Part shown: piece after piece, positions 1 to 11,758 of the stretch
Layout of the letters: every line of letters starts with the position of its first letter
Position numbering within the stretch: the stretch's first letter is position 1
Assembly (NCBI GenBank): GCA_030737875.1
Contig: CM060926.1
Location: 316,422,922-316,486,921, forward strand
Source of the DNA: Allium sativum
Lineage: Eukaryota; Streptophyta; Magnoliopsida; Asparagales; Amaryllidaceae
Direction: 5' to 3'
DNA: 64,000 bases
Notes under the pieces: model-generated
Told to the model about the DNA's origin: nothing
The model's database searches: none
The model's input: the letters and a program-made list of their open reading frames with translations, nothing else
Made by a program: the position numbers and the translations under genes

Positions 1-1054
1 GAGTAGACGACCATCAAGACACGCTGCTAGGGGAGCTAATATTAGATGGGGAAATGGCGGTGAACCTGACTACCCTACCATGTTTGAAGCCATGATGGAG
101 GCATTCATGCGAAGGGTCCCCTCTCCAGTGGCAGCTACGGTAGACGTAGGAGTTTAGTTGCCTAGGGTTATGGATTTTGCGAAGCTATGCAAAGATTATA
201 CATCTCTATGAGGAAAACCATTCAAAGGAACCAACCCAGCTGAAGAGGTTCAGAGATGGATGGATTCTTGTGTCCGTATTTTTGGAGACTTGGGATTGGA
301 AGATGCAACTAAGAGAAAGCTTGCGTCAAGGTAGCTGCAAGATAGGGCCGTGGAAAGGTGGAATTCGGTTACACTTGAGACTCCAAAAGAGGAGATTTCA
401 TGGGAGCAATTTCAGGCTAAGTTTGAAGCAATGTTTATCTCCACAGCTTAGAAATCTTCCCTATTCAAGAAGTTCGTAGAGCTAAAATAGAATGGTCGTT
501 CTGTGCTTGACTATGTTTCTGATTTCGAGTCCTTGTCCAGATATGCTCATTCCTACATTGATACATCCTATTTGAAGAACGAGAAGTTTGTTATGGGTCT
601 GGATATCTATATTGGAAGGCCGTTGGTGGATCATCTTGATGATTCATTTGAGAAGATTGTGGAAAAAGTTGTTCGCCACGAGAGCTTGTTACCTAAGGAA
701 GAAAATGTTGTTGCTACAACCAAGGAAGTTCAGAAACCACGACAAATTGGTAATAACAAGAAGAGGAAGAAGCAACAGCAGAAAGGAAAGAATGGCCAAA
801 AGAAGCCAAAAAGTGAGGTGGTTTGCTTTAACTGCCAACATAAGGGTCATTACTCGAATGATTCCAAGAATCCCAAAGCTGAGAAGAAGTGCTTCAAGTG
901 TGGAAAGCCTAGACATGAGAAGAAAGATTGTCCAGAATCAGCTAAGGGCAAGCAGGTAGTGAAGGCATATGCTTTGAAAGCCATGTCATCTTCTTCAAGA
1001 GCTCCTACTGCAGAGGAAAAGGGAAAGGTTGTCTTTGTTCAAGGTAATCTTTAA
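1..1054 (+). pseudogene. gag: Element E gag (capsid and zinc knuckles), broken
   Basis: Gag forms the virus-like particle that packages element RNA. Reading all three plus frames gives typical retrotransposon gag text (RWMDSCVRIFGDLGLED, WEQFQAKFEAMF, VLDYVSDFESLSRYA), interrupted by stops and shifts before about 500. The longest open part is 503-1054. It carries two CCHC knuckles after a lysine-rich linker: CFNCQHKGHYSNDS at about 829-870, whose last Cys has become Ser, and CFKCGKPRHEKKDC at about 889-930, which keeps all four zinc ligands. The true start lies upstream of the window. Non-functional as it stands. Confidence 0.8.
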
Positions 1055-1332
1055 GTTAATGGTGTTTCAGTTCGTGCGCTGTTCGATACTGGAGAAACAC
1101 ATTCTTTCATTTGCAATGAGCTTGTGTGCCGCTTGGGTTAGAACCCGAGATTTGTGATAGACCATTGATCATGACTAATCCAGCTGGGGGTTCGTCCAAT
1201 TTGTGCATGTTGTTCCGTGGTCCAGTGTTGTCGAGTTATGGTTGCTCTTTTGTGTGTGATTGCTCTGTTCTTAACTTCATTGGGTTTGGGATCATCTTAG
1301 GCATGGATTGACTCAAGAGGTATGCGATAAGG
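1055..1332 (+). pseudogene. Element E aspartic protease, broken
   Basis: This stretch follows gag and would process the polyprotein. The active-site region reads LFDTGETHSFICNEL at about 1081-1125. The usual DTGAS has become DTGET, although the catalytic Asp is kept. The second conserved box, IILGMDW, is visible as IILGMD at about 1290-1309 and is followed at once by TGA in place of a TGG tryptophan codon. A frame change lies between the two boxes, so no continuous protease can be made. Confidence 0.7.
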
Positions 1333-2298
1333 GTGAATTGCGAGAAGCTAGAGGTGAGGGTCGGGAATGTGGAAGGTCGAAAGGTGTTGATTATATGTAT
1401 GCCCGAAGATGGTGTCTTCGTGAGCTATCTATATTCACTTGTGATTCCACAGGAAGACTTGTCATCTATGCTTATCACTAATAAGTATGAGGATGTCTTT
1501 GACGAGGTCAAACGGTTGCCGCATCATCGTGAGATTGAGTTTAGGATCAATTTGGTTGAGGGTGCTAGACCAATTGTTACGTCTCTTAGGCTGATTGAAC
1601 CTAAGGAACAGCGTGAGTTGGAGGTGCAAGTTCGTGACCTTGTAGGAAAGGGATTCATTCGGAGAAGTATTTCCGAATGGGGTGCACCGCTCGTGTTTGC
1701 AACCAAGGCAGATGGCTCGTTAAGATTGTGTGTGGATTATCGTGTGCTGAACATGGTGACTAAGAAGAACAAGTATCCGTTGCCAAGGATTGATGACTTG
1801 TTCAATCAGCTTCACGAGGTCAAAGTGCTTTCTCAGATGGATTTGGCAGTGGGATTTCACCTGTTGAGGGTGGCAAAGGATAGTGTGCCAAAGATTGGTT
1901 TTAGGACACCATCCGGGTTCTTCAAATGGTTGGTGATGCCATTTGGATTGACTAACGCGCCAACGTATTTCGTGGATCTTATGAATAGAGTATTCAGAGA
2001 TCAATTGAACAAGTTCGTACTTGTGTTCGTGGATGATATTCTAGTTTACTCTCGGAACGAGGAAGAACACAAGACGCACTTGAGAGTTGTGTTGGAAATC
2101 ATGAGAAAGCATCAGATGAGAGCTAAGTTTTACAAGTGTCACTTCTGGAAGAGTGAAGTGAGGTTCTTAGGCCATGTAGTTTCTGGAAATGGGATAGCGG
2201 TTGACCCCGCTAAAGTAGCAGCAATCCAGGACTGGGATAGACCTAAGAATGCGACGATTGTGACAAGTTTCCTAAGGTTGGCTGGTTATTACCAATAG
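1333..2298 (+). pseudogene. pol: Element E reverse transcriptase domain
   Basis: This is a 321-codon open stretch of gypsy reverse transcriptase, which copies element RNA into cDNA. It shows the conserved blocks in order: [80 protein letters not shown], and the catalytic [10 protein letters not shown] box with both Asp residues. The frame ends with a TAG just after LAGYYQ, where relatives read on into FIKDFS. That motif is visible immediately downstream, so the stop is a mutation within the polyprotein. The RT core itself still has its catalytic residues. Confidence 0.85.
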
Positions 2299-2745
2299 TT
2301 TATCAAGGATTTCTCAAATTTAGTTGCACTATTGACAGGATTGACAAAGAAGAACCAAGTGTTCATAGAGGATGAAAATTGTGAAAAAGCGTTTAGAATC
2401 CTGAAAGAAAGACTGATTAGTGTGGCACTGGGCTTGGAGCAGTACTAATGCAAAAGGATAAGGTTGTGGCCTACGCGAGTCGACAACTGAAGCCGCATGA
2501 GAGAAATAACCCAACTCATGATTTAGAGTTGGCGAGGATTATGTTTGCTTTAAGATACCTGTTGGGAGTTCGATTCGAGTTGTTCACGGATCATAAGTCG
2601 TTTAAGTATCTTTTCTCCCAAAAGGATTTGAATCTTCGGCAACAACAATGGCTAGAGTTTCTGGCATCATATGATTTCGGTATAGCCTATACTCTTGGTA
2701 AAGGTAGCGCAATGGCAGATGCGATGAGTCGAAGACACGCAAGTT
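2299..2745 (+). pseudogene. pol: Element E RNase H with internal deletion
   Basis: RNase H removes the RNA strand during reverse transcription. The region begins with FIKDFS after the stop at 2296-2298. It then loses the stretch that in relatives (see element F) runs from APVLTLP to the TDA catalytic Asp: sequence jumps from ERLISV to [10 protein letters not shown] near 2420 with a frame change. From 2448 the frame is open with [37 protein letters not shown] and MADAMSRR. The missing segment removes the first catalytic Asp, so this RNase H cannot work. Confidence 0.75.
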
Positions 2746-4297
2746 TGGGGGCGATGTTTTCGGAATGGAAGAGCCTCGAGTATTTGGCAAGATTCGATTT
2801 TAGGCCATGGTGTGAGTTGGAACCTGAAATGTTCGCAAGCTTATTGATAAGACCTACTCTTATCGAAAGGATTGGCGAGAGCCAAAAGAAAGATGCAAAG
2901 CTTGTCGAGTTTATTCAGAAACTGGAACCAGAGAATAAAGAGTTTGAAGTCGATCGAGAAGGTTGGCTTCGAAAGCAAGGACGATTAGTTGTTCCTGATA
3001 TCGACGGATTCAGAGATGAGGTTTTGAAGGAATGTCATCACTCAAAGTTGATGATTCATCCTGGTAGTAATAAGATGTATCAGGACATGAAGTGAGTCTA
3101 CTACTGCGAGGGGATGAAGCGAGATATTGGAAAGTTCATTTTCAAATGCATGAACTGTCAGTTGGTCAAAGCTGAACAAATGAAGCCGAGTGGTTTGCTT
3201 CAGCCATTAGTCATTCCTACGCGGAAGTAGGAGCAGATATCGATGGATTTATTGATGGACTACCTAGAACCAGGGCAGGAAACGAAGGGATTTTGGTCAT
3301 CATGGACCGTTTGACCAAAAGTGCAAGGTTCGTTCCTGTCAAGTCGACTAGGATGGCATCAAAGTTGGTTGAACTTTATGTGAAATAGATAGTTCGATTC
3401 CACGGTATCCCAAAGAGTATGGTGAGTGACCGAGATCCATTGTTTACGAGTGGATTTTGGAAAAGTTTGCAAGAAGCTTTGGGAACCAAGTTATGTTTGA
3501 GTACAGTTTATCATCCCTAAACTGATGGTCAGACCGAGTGAGTCAATCGAGTTTTAGAAGATCTCCGGAGGGCATGTGTGTTAGATTTCAGAGGATCGTG
3601 GGAAGACCATCAACATTTAGTTGAGTTTGCATATAACAACAACTACCAGTCGAGCATTAGGATGACACCATATGAGGCATTGTATGGAAGGTCGTGCAAT
3701 TCTCCATCTTGTTGGTTAGAGACTGGAGATAAGTTGATACTTGGGCTTGAGATGATTAAAAAGACCTCGGAATGCATCGAGATGATTCGACAACGAATGA
3801 AGGCAGCCCAAGATCGTCAAAAGATTTTTGCTGATAAGCATAAAAAAGATTTGGAATTCGACGTAGGCGACATGATTTTTGTGAAGATTTCGCCATTGAA
3901 GCATGTGGTTCGATTCAGAAGTAAAGGAAAGTTGACTCCTAGGTCATTGGACCATTTCTGATGGTCGAGTGAATTAGAAAGTTCGCATATAGGTTGGAGT
4001 TACCTGAGAAGATGTCGAGTGTACATAATGTTTTCCATGTGTTGTTTCTATGGAATTTCGTGCATGATTCGAATGTGGTGGTATCTCCAGAGAAGTACGA
4101 AGACCAAGAAGTATAAACCGCAGTTACGAAACCTCGTAAGCAGCTTCGTGTTGTGGGAAATGACACGAAACAGCTGAGGAAGAAGACGGTTAAGCTAGTC
4201 AAGGTACAACAGAGTGAAGTTGGCGATGAATATACGTAGGAGACGGAAGAGAGCATGAGGACAACTCATCCAGAACTCTTCGTTGGTAGTACCCTTT
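2746..4297 (+). pseudogene. pol: Element E integrase with chromodomain-like tail, broken
   Basis: Integrase inserts the cDNA into the chromosome. The HHCC zinc region is visible at about 3024-3170 ([20 protein letters not shown], then CMNCQLVKAEQ). The catalytic core follows with stops: VTIMDRLTKSARFVPV-like text near 3300, [14 protein letters not shown] near 3420, and YHP(stop)TDGQTE(stop)VNRVLEDL near 3510-3560. The part at 3578-3961 is open: FAYNNNYQSSIRMTPYEALYGRSC, then a FDVGDMIFVKISPLK motif and a GPF-like region. A decayed chromodomain-like segment (TVKLVKVQQSEVGDEY, stop, ETEES) ends near 4297. At least six stops or shifts are present, including TGG to TAG and CGA to TGA types. Confidence 0.8.
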
Positions 4298-4487
4298 GAC
4301 ATCGTATCATCATTATATCGTTGTATCTTGTTGTTGTTTGATAGAATTCCGCGTGCTATGATAAAGCTATGGATGCATGACTTGATGGTTGCTAGTTGGG
4401 TGATAAAATTGGCTTCTCATGGATGATAGGCATGAAGAATTGTTGTGGTTACTTGTGTTTGCTTGGAATTTCAAGGGCCAAATTCTT

Positions 4488-4500
4488 AAAGCGGGAAGAA
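4488..4500 (+). other. Polypurine tract of element E
   Basis: A purine-rich run (AAAGCGGGAAGAA) lies immediately before the LTR start. It resembles the tract AAGGAGGGAAGAA in front of the 3' LTR of element F and would prime plus-strand DNA synthesis. Confidence 0.7.
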
Positions 4501-4880
4501 CATAACATCCCGCATTTTACATATCGGATGATCGTAAAATATTTTTATTTTATTCCCTGAGGGTTGGATCATTCTCGTATTTTAATATGTTGCTTATGGG
4601 GATGTGAGACATGTCCATAATTTTTATCGATTTTGTTTATAACCATTTTACCCCTATCAGTCTTGTACATGGCATAACTTTTGATTCAGGTCGAATTAGA
4701 TAATGAGACTTGTGCCATTGGAAAGGAAATGATGATTGCCTTTCCGTAGAGTGGTTACATTAAAGATTGGGCTCAGCGGTTTGGGAGAAATCGTTGTTTT
4801 AAGGTTTTCTAGTTGGTTGTTCAAGTTTTGAGAGCCACAATGGGTTGATTTGGGAAGGCCCATTTGTGGGCTGGTGGAAG

Positions 4881-4890
4881 CTATAAATAG
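4881..4890 (+). promoter_or_regulatory. Probable TATA box in element E LTR
   Basis: CTATAAATAG lies about 380 bp after the LTR start, the usual place for the retrotransposon core promoter. The match is by motif and position only. Confidence 0.5.
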
Positions 4891-5574
4891 GTGGTGAGGG
4901 ATATGGGAAATGGTTTATTTTCTCCATTCTCTTATTTGGTGGCCTTATGTTCCTCCTTCCTCTAACACCATTCCACCATTAAAATCAAAATCTAAGGAAG
5001 GAAATCGAAGATCTACACCATTGGAGGCTATATCTACATCATTTGAAGTGAGAATACATCAGATCAAGGGGTTTGGTTCAAGTTGCTTGCTGTCCGAAAT
5101 CTTAATACATAGATTTTAGCTTGATTTGGAGAATCGGTTAGTGATTTGCATCTCTCACATGGATTCAGTGAAGTATATGAATGTTAGATCATGCTTTTTT
5201 ATCAAATTCAAGTGTTTTACCATAGATCTATACCTTGGTAAGTTCATTTTCATATGAATCACCCTAGGATATAATTTAGCATGTTTAAACTGATAATTCC
5301 TATGCCATTTCATATGTTTATGCAAGTTAGATCTGCAATTTAGTTCATATGTTAATTTATGATGATTTTGGTGAATTTTACATAATTATTGACGAATTTG
5401 TCATATTCATGTTAGTGATTTCATAACATGTTTATTGTCGCAATTGATGAGTTGGATGAATAGATTTCATCAAGATAGTCGATTCGCGAAGTTTTGGTCG
5501 AAAGTGGACTTGATTTGGGGCTGTACAGGCCAAGGGTCTAGCGTTTAGTACGGGCGAAGTACTAGTACAAAAAG

Positions 5575-5925
5575 AAGGTCGGTCACATGTAGTGCCTTGG
5601 TCGGTCATGCATCTCGTAAGGGTCGGTTAGTCTTCATGCTGATGGAGGGACAGTCGAGAATGAAAGGTTGGTCGGTTGGTCCTCTCCTGGTAAGTCGGTC
5701 CAAATAGGGTTTGAGCAAAGGTGGTCGGTCCAAGGTGGGGTCGGTCATGGTTTCTGGGTCGGTCGTGCACCTATATAAAAGTGGTCGGTCAGCACAAAGG
5801 CTGGAGATGATTTGGGTCGTTCGGTCCGGTGAAGTGCAGGTCGGTCGCACCATTTTGGGGTCGAGTAGGTCGGTCGATCGCACCATGTTGGGTCGAGCAA
5901 AGGCACGGGTCGGTCCATGGGTCGT
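5575..5925 (+). repeat. GTCGGTC-rich interspersed repeat block in LTR E
   Basis: The heptamer GTCGGTC occurs about ten times exactly in roughly 350 bp, with several one-base variants (GTCGGTT, TTCGGTC). The spacing is irregular, so this is a cluster of short motifs, not a clean tandem array. The block is much more GC-rich than its surroundings. Its role is unknown; it lies downstream of the TATA box in the transcribed leader. Confidence 0.7.
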
Positions 5926-6105
5926 CTTCTAAAAAATAACATTTTTTGGGTACGACCCAGATTTGAACAAAAGAGCTTGAATTTTTTTTAGGGCAGCGCA
6001 GTGTTGTAATTGACTCGATGATGGTGTGACTTCGAAGTAAATTCAACTAGGAAGGTTCGAAGTGTTAAAAGGTGTTTGTTGATCGGTGTAGAATGATTGT
6101 GTACA

Positions 6106-9100
6106 CCAGCCAACCATAACCTCACACTCCAAAGTTTTTCTACCTGAACATCTATTATTACTTAAATAGTAAATATTAATAAAAGAAATTATAAAAAATT
6201 TCTCCCTAGGTTAATCCTATGTGTGTAAATCTATTGGTATTTCAAAAGTTCTCCACATGAAAACCATGTAGTATATAGGATAATTTATATGCAATCTTTG
6301 GTATTTTCGTCTCTTTTCTGCGTTTATTTTTATTCCAGTGCAAGTACATCATATTTTTAAATTAATTTAGATGCGTTAAAATGTTCATTTATCAATGATC
6401 TTACAAATTATATCTCAATTACAGGCTTTGAATGAATCCATTTCTCATGTCCCTATCTAATACGGTTGATGTTCAGGATACTTGAAGCTCTGTAAGTATT
6501 TGTGGATGTTTAAATTAGATACCACACCCCCTCCTCAACTTAGATAACTATTGGTTGTATTTTTGATCTCTCTCTCTCCCCTCTCTCTCACTCTCTCTCT
6601 CTCGCTCTCTCTTTCTCTCTCTTAATACTTCAAGTCCATTTCAATTCACACCATCTCCATGCTTTGGAACCAAAATCTTTTTTAATTTGAAGAACATTTG
6701 TTTGGCTTTTAACGTTACCAAAGGCATAAATGAAAAGGAATAGGCGTATCTCCTTTATTAAATTGATTCATGGTATGTTCTTGGGTTATTCATGGGTGAT
6801 ACAGTTAGGCTTTGTTAAATAACATATACATGAATCTGAACTTATATTTTGTGTTTTTAAACAGCATTACCTGTACCTGTTCTACGGGGGAACTTAATAG
6901 ACATGTATATATGGTGTGTTTTGTCTCATGTTGTTCTGAAACTGCTGTCTCGCAAGTTTTTTTTATTTATTCTAGACATATTTATAATTTTCCCTTTTTT
7001 CATAGAATTTTCATTGGTTATAAATAGATATTTTTAATTCCTCATTTTGTTGGTATGTCAATTTGAATTTGAATTTATTTATTTCTACGAAATCAAATTT
7101 CTCTATCCGCAAACATGCAAAAAGAAAAAAGTTGATTGCTTTTTCTAAAGTTGGCTGAAGTACTAAAAGTTTCAACCATGTGGTTTCATCACCCATAATT
7201 CTCATCTTATGTATTATAATCCTTGCATCACTACGATGGTAGTGTCAAGCATGACAGGACTGCTACCACATTCATTTGTGGCTTGGTGATAAATGTGACA
7301 TTAATTACCCTTATATCTTAGACTGTATATGATCTATTGTAACTTTCAACTGTATTTTAAAAAAAAATTACACCTAGAAATGTGGACATCTATTATGAGT
7401 CGAATAACGTACTTTAATTTTACCATAATAGAAGAACAATACTATTATATCAGTTACTGTAGTGGATCTTAGTTGGGTTTTAAGCGCTTTGTTGGTTGAT
7501 AACATTTAATTATAAATCAATCACCAATTTTTTTCCCTTTATTTATATGATTTAAACCAAGTAAAATGATCTATTTTTATTCTATTACAAAACCTTACTG
7601 TATTTAGTTTAAAAAAAATACAGTTTTTTTATTGAATTGTCTTTACCCATATTTTTTAAAGAAAATTTTGCAGCCAACCTAATTCAGTGGAACTCATACA
7701 AAAAACTAACAAATTAAAACTCTACGATTTTTCCTAATGTACATGATGAAATTTGAAGTGGATATATTGAAGTCATAAAGATAGCTTGGTTTTATTAAAT
7801 AGTTTATTTTTTATCACAATTTTGTCTCCTCTATCTAACTATAGTATTTATGTTAAATATGATTGATATGATAGTGTAAATCATGAAAATTGATGCGTAT
7901 AAAATAGATTTTCCTAAATCATGTTGGATATATGTACTAAAATTGGTTGTATAACAAGTGCTAATTGAATGTCATCTGAAATTTGAGTAGGAGTTTAAAA
8001 AAGGATGCCAGTTGTACAAAATGATTATTATTGTTTATTTTTTAAATGGTTTTATTTTTCCCTACCTGTGCCAAATGTAATGTGATTTTCCATCTTCTTT
8101 ACCTCTATTTTCTTTATCAAACTATCTCATTCTCCCTGATCATTTTAACTTCTTTTCTAAAAATAGTCAAGGTAGCATCACCTAGATGGTTGTGGATGAT
8201 GATTCCAATATTTTTTGGAAGGCCTAACAGGCTATGCAGAGCTTGATTCCCTCACTACTTAATAGATCCTTCTGGCTTCTCAAAATTGCCAGATTTTCTT
8301 ACCAATTGCCTTACTTCCACTCTTGGGCTCTATTTCTTAATGATGGTCAATAGACTGAATTATTACACATTGCCATAGTATGTTCTAGGATCCATTTCAT
8401 TATGATGTACATAGTATTATATTACAAATGATTGAGAATATGTTTTTATTTATCTGCTTTGGTTTTAAAAAATTTGATTCATATGTTGATTGCTCCCTTT
8501 ATATCGCCATTTTAAATTCATAATTATGCATTTTAGTTTAATAAAAATGTTAAATTATATACATTCCTAACTAAATAGTCAATTTTTATTTTCCCAAACG
8601 ATATAATTCAATCCCTTAATGTCATGTTTTTTACAAACCGGCCAATGGAAAAAAGGATATGCTTAATTACACATGTGACACATGCTGATAGATGTTCGAG
8701 ACACAAACGTAGTTGAATCTACGCTGTAATCTATGTAAACCAAATAATATCTTAATATAAATCACATGAGGCAACCATGTGAAACTAAAAGTCATCTCAA
8801 AGGATGAATAGGTTAAAAGATTATAAATATTTACTTAAATATCCATAAAAAGTAATACATATACAAGATATTTATTTCTATAGTTTATGTATTATTAATT
8901 ACCCGTGTGAGTATATTGATGATCAGTGGAGTAGTATATAACTGTCACCGTAATAAAAGTATTAACTGTAAGTCTTACTTGCTCGAGCCATAAATTCGTT
9001 ACCATAAATGGTAAATGTAAATTGAATAAAATTATACAACTCTTTCCCTATGTACAAAAGTTACCTAAAATCTTTTATGTATGAGTTCATTATTTGCAAA

Positions 9101-9205
9101 ATGTTCAAATATTAGCGATTGAACATTAACCACTGTTTATGAAAATATTTTAATGAGTATCACCATGATCATGCAAAAAGTCCTAATTAGTTAGTAACAA
9201 AATAA
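6106..9205. other. AT-rich intergenic DNA, no gene recognised
   Basis: About 3.1 kb between elements E and C. It is AT-rich with stops in all frames; the longest open stretches are about 60-70 codons with no recognisable domain. A CT microsatellite lies at 6565-6622. I see no LTR ends, tRNA or rRNA sequence here. Confidence 0.7.
6565..6622. repeat. CT microsatellite
   Basis: An imperfect (CT)n run of nearly 60 bp with CCC, CA, CG and TT interruptions. Confidence 0.9.
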
Positions 9206-9210
9206 GTTGT
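9206..9210. repeat. Left target-site duplication of element C
   Basis: GTTGT directly before the LTR. The other flank, at 25593-25597, reads GTTAT: four of five bases match, as expected for an old 5-bp duplication with one mutation. Confidence 0.65.
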
Positions 9211-11758
9211 TGTGAAGACCCCAAACCCCGTACGGACGGTGGCAAGGGTAATCTTTGGAATATAACACAAACAGATAACAGCAGAACAAAATTAGATAAA
9301 TGCACCAGATGATGAACAAATAATACAATGGATAAACATAAACATCAATGTTACACAGCATACAGGATCATACTTAGTACAAATACAGTTCAGCTATACA
9401 TAAATGTCTACAGCGGATATAAACATAATATGTACAATAGGAGCTGAACAACATAAAAGAGATAAATGATAGAATCCATCTTCAGCTCCAGCTATCCAGA
9501 GAAAGCCAGCTAAAACCTAAATACAAGGCTGCCCGTGTAGAAAAAGGGGCACCCGAGTTTGAAAGTGAAACAAACTACGAGTCAGTCATGGGACTAGTAT
9601 GAGAAATCTACTCAATACAATTAAAATATGGCTAATCACAGGACCATGCCACTTTCGTGGAACGGGTTTACTCCATTGGATTGCCAGTGCTTTAAAACAG
9701 ATAAATCTTTTAAACATCGCAATGTCTTCTTATGAAAAACGAAGCCATTATAAGACTCAGTTCCCATCACACAATGCAACGCAAACAGGAGGATAGACTT
9801 TTACCTTGTAATGGCCAAAATATGCTTGATACAAATAAAACAAAAGCATTTGATATTATTACTAGTGTTTATATGTTTCAAAAGCAATTTCTAATCATAA
9901 GTATCAATCATAGACGGCGTTAATGCCCCATACCACTATGTCGCCATATATAGGTATACAATCAAAACCGCACAGTCACGTATTCGGAAATTGGATTTCC
10001 GTCATGAACCAAGGCAAAAGATAGTCCTTACCGAATTCGAGACTCTCTAGCCCGAGCCTCAGGCAATACTCAGTCAAGCCTTTGGAGCGACAGGGCCGGT
10101 CCACCGATGTAGATTAAAATTCCTGAACACTACGTTTCCCCGCCCTATGGGCTGTAAATGAGCCAACGAATGACTCCATCGGACCCGGATCGTCCGATCT
10201 AACCAAGGCACCTCGCAAAAGTAACAACTACATAAGTCAAACTCGTCAGGGCATGTAAAACAACTGACGCCACTTCTAGATAGAAAGAAACGCATGTCCT
10301 CCCTGAGGTCCTCTCCCGTTTCTGGTTCATACCGGGGTGTGAGGCTCGCGAATTCACGTTATACACAAAGCTACGCCACACAGGCAGTGCTTTGATCATC
10401 ACCATAAGACTTTGCTTTTCAACAGAAGTCTTGATCACTGCATCTTAGCATGCCACACAAGCAATTCACACCATGCAACTGATGGCTATCAATCACACAG
10501 AATAAATTCCGATGTCAGACACACCGTCCATTTGCAAGTCCGTTTTGGGTCTGAACGAAACCGGAGGCACTATATACCTCGCAAACCCATCGATCTCCAC
10601 GTACGTTCGGACGATCACCACTCATTATCCATATTTCGGGATGCCTCCCAATCAGGACATCAGTTACCATCCAAACGAGGTGAAGATCTCCGGTCTTTGA
10701 CCACCGTCTTTATCTTCGACTTCTTATCGTCGATTCAGTTATTTAGAATGGGATAAACCCGGTCTTTCTGAGCAACTCGCGTATATAATAAAAAAGTGCA
10801 ACACAAACACACATACGCATCATTTCAATTCATTAGTCGATAACTGTAAGTCAGTAAGAGAATGATTTCCCAAATATTAACCCCGAAGACCGAAACCAAC
10901 ATCAGATCAAAACCCAGGAAACCATTCGACTTAGCCAACCTTCAGTTAGTTTCTAATTTCACTTCCATATCGTTTATAATATTTTATAACGATTTATCGC
11001 TATTTTTATTTATTTTAAAATAGCCAATTTATTCAAACGACGCTTCGGCCATAACGCGGCCGTGGCGCTGTTTTTCTTCAGATTTGATTTACACATATCT
11101 GAAAATCTAACCGTTGGATCTTCACAAAATTTATATCATTAGAAAGATCTTTTCAAAAAAAATCCAACGGTTCCAGTTTCGGGAAAATCCGACGGTCGGA
11201 TCTTTCAGTATAATCGTTTGAAATTTCGATTTCAAAATACGAACTGCAGCGTCGTTATTCGATTTAAATATAATTATATATATATATATAAATATAATCG
11301 ATTCTGGCGCTGTTTTTCTTCAGATTTGAATTAAACATTCCAGACAATCCAACCGTTGGATCTTTACAAAGTTGGTGTCGTTGGAAAGGTATTTCCAAAG
11401 CGAACCCAGCGGTTTTGGTTTCGGGAAAATCCGATGGTCGGATCTCCCGCACTTATCGTTTGAAATCACAGTTTCAAAACACGAACTGCAGCTTCGTTAT
11501 TCGATATATTTCAATTCTATTTATATATATATCGATTCTTCGATTTAAAAACTATATTCTTTTCATAAATTTGATAAAAATGATATTTTTATCCAACTGA
11601 CAATTATTTCAACACTTCGCTATTTTCAACTATTCGTGTATATAGTAAAAATGTAATTTTTATTGTAAAACAATCCATTTCAAAACACGATTATTTTATA
11701 TAGTTCATATAGATGTTAAAAATATGATTTTTATTATAAAACAATTTATTTAAAACAT

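Larger units (their letters stand above)
1..6105 (+). mobile_element. Element E: degenerate Ty3/gypsy chromovirus, 3' part with 3' LTR
   Basis: The domains run in order gag, protease, reverse transcriptase, RNase H, integrase and a chromodomain-like tail, which is the gypsy (Metaviridae) order. The tail with its TWETEES-like box points to the Tekay/Del group of chromoviruses. The 5' LTR and the start of gag lie before the window. Every domain contains stops or frameshifts, so this is a dead copy. A purine-rich tract at 4488-4500 is followed by a sequence resembling the LTR start of element F. The right border near 6105 is an estimate, because the 5' LTR needed for comparison is outside the window. 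Confidence 0.85.
4501..6105 (+). repeat. 3' LTR of element E (right end estimated)
   Basis: The LTR starts right after the polypurine tract with CATAACATCCCGC. The F family starts TGTAACACCCC at this place, so the terminal TG has probably mutated to CA. A TATA box (CTATAAATAG) at 4881-4890 sits about 380 bp in, as expected for the end of U3. U5 includes a GTCGGTC-rich block at 5575-5925. I place the end at GTGTACA near 6105, where LTR-like sequence gives way to plain AT-rich DNA, but no second LTR is available to confirm it. Confidence 0.6.

Noticed and set aside
5605..6046. Overlapping minus-strand Arg/Asp/Pro-rich reading frames
   Set aside because: They come from the GTCGGTC motif cluster read in several frames (repeated RPT/DRP text), not from a gene.
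8046..8246. Plus-strand frame with a Trp/Pro-rich stretch (SPRWLWMMIPIFFGRPNR)
   Set aside because: Short, no recognised domain, no convincing splice borders and surrounded by non-coding AT-rich DNA.
10412..10756. 110-127-codon open stretches found in both LTRs of C (also 21404-21787)
   Set aside because: They are duplicated only because LTRs are duplicated. Lengths differ through stops, two frames overlap, and no domain is visible.
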